The notes beneath the pieces are model-generated. The model ran no database searches. It worked only from the letters and a program-made list of their open reading frames with translations, and was not told where the DNA came from. A DNA stretch of 7,484 nucleotides from an uncultured Lachnospiraceae bacterium (GTDB lineage Bacteria > Bacillota > Clostridia > Lachnospirales > Lachnospiraceae), in the NCBI GenBank assembly GCA_902803355.1, contig CADCPP010000179.1, forward strand, positions 1-7,484, given 5' to 3'. Both the position numbers and the translations under genes were made by a program. Positions 6,805 to 7,484 of the stretch are shown piece by piece (the stretch's first letter is position 1; each line of letters starts with the position of its first letter).

Positions 6805-7152
6805 TTACTTCATTAATTTCTGCAGCACGCGGCAGAGCTCGTCAATCGTCTCGTCATTTCCTTCACGGATATCCTCTGCCACGCAGCTCTTGATATGGCA
6901 GGCCAGCAGCGTCTTGTTGAAGCTGTTCAGCGCGCTCGTGGCCGCCGAGACCTGCACCAGAATATCCGGGCAGTACGCATCCGTCTCCACCATTTTCTCA
7001 ATGCCGCGGATCTGGCCTTCCACCCGGCGGAGCCGCGTAAGAAGCGCCTTCTTATCTTCTTCGCTGCGAAGCTTATGGCGCGTTCCGCAGTGCGGGCAGC
7101 CCGCCTCACTGATGCTCTGCACCTCTTCCGTCATCATTGTTTCCTCTCTCAT
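6805..7152 (-). CDS. csoR: Copper-sensing transcriptional repressor, CsoR family
   Basis: All-helical DNA-binding repressor (DUF156 family) that leaves its operator when it binds Cu(I). The core runs from about residue 32 to 115: LLTRLRRVEGQIRGIEKMV (37-55), the family's basic first helix, then the Cu(I) ligand set Cys61 (AYCPDIL), His86 and Cys90 (CHIKSC), matching the Cys-His-Cys triad of copper-type CsoR. An N-terminal extension carries CPHC (Cys19, Cys22) and nearby histidines and could bind metal. Start: the ATG at 7152 has AAAGGA 7 bases upstream. ATG at 7137 or 7134 (110 or 109 residues) behind AGAGAGG is equally credible, and none affects the core. It is the first gene of the operon, 53 bases before copA, under a promoter flanked by two CsoR-like boxes and therefore probably self-regulating. 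Confidence 0.94.
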   Translation of the reverse strand: MREETMMTEEVQSISEAGCPHCGTRHKLRSEEDKKALLTRLRRVEGQIRGIEKMVETDAYCPDILVQVSAATSALNSFNKTLLACHIKSCVAEDIREGNDETIDELCRVLQKLMK

Positions 7153-7191
7153 CCTTGCATCCTTTGCCGCACGGGTAAACCGCAGGTTCGA

Positions 7192-7210
7192 AATACCCCC
7201 CTTGGGTATT
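7192..7210. promoter_or_regulatory. CsoR operator, downstream box
   Basis: AATACCC (7192-7198), 5 bases, GGGTATT (7204-7210): a perfect 7-bp inverted repeat that fits the TACCC-N-GGGTA pattern of CsoR operators. It lies about 6-24 bases past the predicted csoR transcription start, where bound repressor would block early elongation or promoter clearance. Confidence 0.75.
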
Positions 7211-7222
7211 CATGTACCTCTT

Positions 7223-7251
7223 GTTATATACCCCCTGCAGGTATTTGTCAA
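7223..7251 (-). promoter_or_regulatory. Promoter of the csoR-copA operon
   Basis: On the minus strand TTGACA (7251-7246), exactly 17 bases, TATAAC (7228-7223). Start expected near 7216. The spacer is almost entirely occupied by a CsoR-like box, so repressor and RNA polymerase should exclude each other. Confidence 0.85.
7227..7245. promoter_or_regulatory. CsoR operator, promoter-spacer box
   Basis: ATACC (7228-7232), 7 bases, GGTAT (7240-7244). Aligned with the box at 7192-7210 it keeps the same 19-bp frame (ATACCCCC on one side, GGTATT on the other), with weaker inner symmetry. It abuts the -35 and overlaps the end of the -10. The centres of the two boxes are 35 bp apart. Confidence 0.75.
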
Positions 7252-7274
7252 GCCCTGTTTTCCGGCCGCCGTCC

Positions 7275-7303
7275 TTGACTTGCCGGAGCCTTTATCTTAC
7301 AAT
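7275..7303 (+). promoter_or_regulatory. Promoter of the exonuclease gene
   Basis: TTGACT (7275-7280), 17-base spacer, TACAAT (7298-7303). Start expected near 7310, about 48 bases before the ATG. Its -35 is 23 bases from that of the divergent csoR promoter, and the CsoR boxes lie behind it, so it may be copper-independent. Confidence 0.75.
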
Positions 7304-7309
7304 AATAGC

Positions 7310-7333
7310 TGCGGCAGCCGTTTTCCTGCCGCA
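7310..7333 (+). other. Hairpin at the predicted 5' end of the exonuclease mRNA
   Basis: TGCGGCAG (7310-7317) and CTGCCGCA (7326-7333) give a perfect 8-bp stem with an 8-base loop, starting close to the predicted +1 and ending 9 bases before the AAGGAAG ribosome site (7343-7349). A 5' stem of this kind can protect mRNA. It does not cover the start codon. Confidence 0.5.
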
Positions 7334-7357
7334 ATCCATGAAAAGGAAGCCTGCGTC

Positions 7358-7484
7358 ATGTCCCCTGACCCCCGCAGACCGCAAAAAGGTCTGAGTCTGC
7401 TTGAACTGCCCTGCGATTATGTGCTGCTCGATCTGGAAACAACCGGTCTGGATCCGAAAAATGACTGCATCATCGAGATCGGCG
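7358..7484 (+). CDS. 3'-5' exonuclease, DnaQ family (N-terminal part only)
   Basis: Only the first 42 codons are in the window. After a short basic start (MSPDPRRPQK) the residues YVLLDLETTGLDPKND match exonuclease motif I of the DEDD/DnaQ superfamily, whose Asp and Glu (DLE) bind two metal ions, followed by CIIEIG, the conserved second strand. The family removes nucleotides from DNA or RNA 3' ends in proofreading, repair or RNA turnover. Which branch this is (polymerase epsilon-like, stand-alone, or a longer fusion) cannot be told without the rest. Start ATG at 7358 with AAGGAAG (7343-7349) 8 bases ahead and a good promoter upstream. The ATG at 7338 is in another frame that stops at 7394. 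Confidence 0.85.
   Translation, partial: MSPDPRRPQKGLSLLELPCDYVLLDLETTGLDPKNDCIIEIG

Noticed and set aside
7338..7394. Alternative ATG start at 7338 for the right-edge gene
   Set aside because: That frame stops at 7394; the exonuclease motif I is in the frame of the ATG at 7358, which has the properly spaced ribosome site.
1..7484. CRISPR array, transposon ends, tRNA or rRNA
   Set aside because: No regularly spaced repeats, transposase motifs, terminal inverted repeats, or tRNA/rRNA signatures were found on either strand. The intergenic spaces are short and accounted for by promoters and hairpins.

Overview
This 7.5 kb stretch looks like the chromosome of a fairly GC-rich anaerobic Firmicute, most likely a clostridial (Lachnospiraceae/Oscillospiraceae-like) gut-type bacterium. 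The grounds are strong AAGGAGG-type ribosome binding sites, sigma-A-like promoters, a rubrerythrin, a CsoR-controlled copper operon of Firmicute style, and an O6-alkylguanine transferase with the MSAQAVGGAVG signature that I associate with clostridial Ogt proteins. Genus cannot be fixed from the sequence. I see no mobile element, CRISPR array, tRNA or rRNA, and no gene-free stretch longer than about 205 bases.

Layout from left to right. At 82-1083 (minus) lies a methylated-DNA--protein cysteine methyltransferase with a long unrecognised C-terminal extension; a hairpin at the window edge probably terminates it. A 192-base divergent spacer carries a clear promoter for each direction. A PLP-dependent threonine aldolase-family gene (1276-2325, plus) reads rightwards and meets a leftward pair head-on at a perfect hairpin (2327-2346). 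That pair is rubrerythrin (3442-3984) followed 44 bases later by a multi-pass membrane protein with a DUF218/YdcF-ElyC domain (2354-3397); one promoter upstream of rubrerythrin probably serves both.

The right half is a copper-resistance operon on the minus strand: csoR (6805-7152), a 53-base gap holding a 9-bp hairpin, then a P1B-type copper ATPase, copA (4091-6751). The csoR promoter is textbook (TTGACA-N17-TATAAC). One 19-bp CsoR-like operator fills its spacer and a second lies just downstream of the expected transcription start. In this model apo-CsoR shuts the operon off, Cu(I) binding releases it, and CopA exports copper.

The most interesting point is that the copper chaperone CopZ is not a separate gene. 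A complete 69-residue CopZ-like domain is fused in frame to the C-terminus of CopA, through a cysteine-bearing acidic linker. The fused domain still begins with ATG preceded by GGAGG at 8-base spacing, so the gene may make both a CopA-CopZ fusion and free CopZ from one mRNA.

Divergent from csoR, with its own promoter (7275-7303) and a hairpin at its predicted 5' end, is the start of a DnaQ-family 3'-5' exonuclease gene (7358 onward) that runs off the window.
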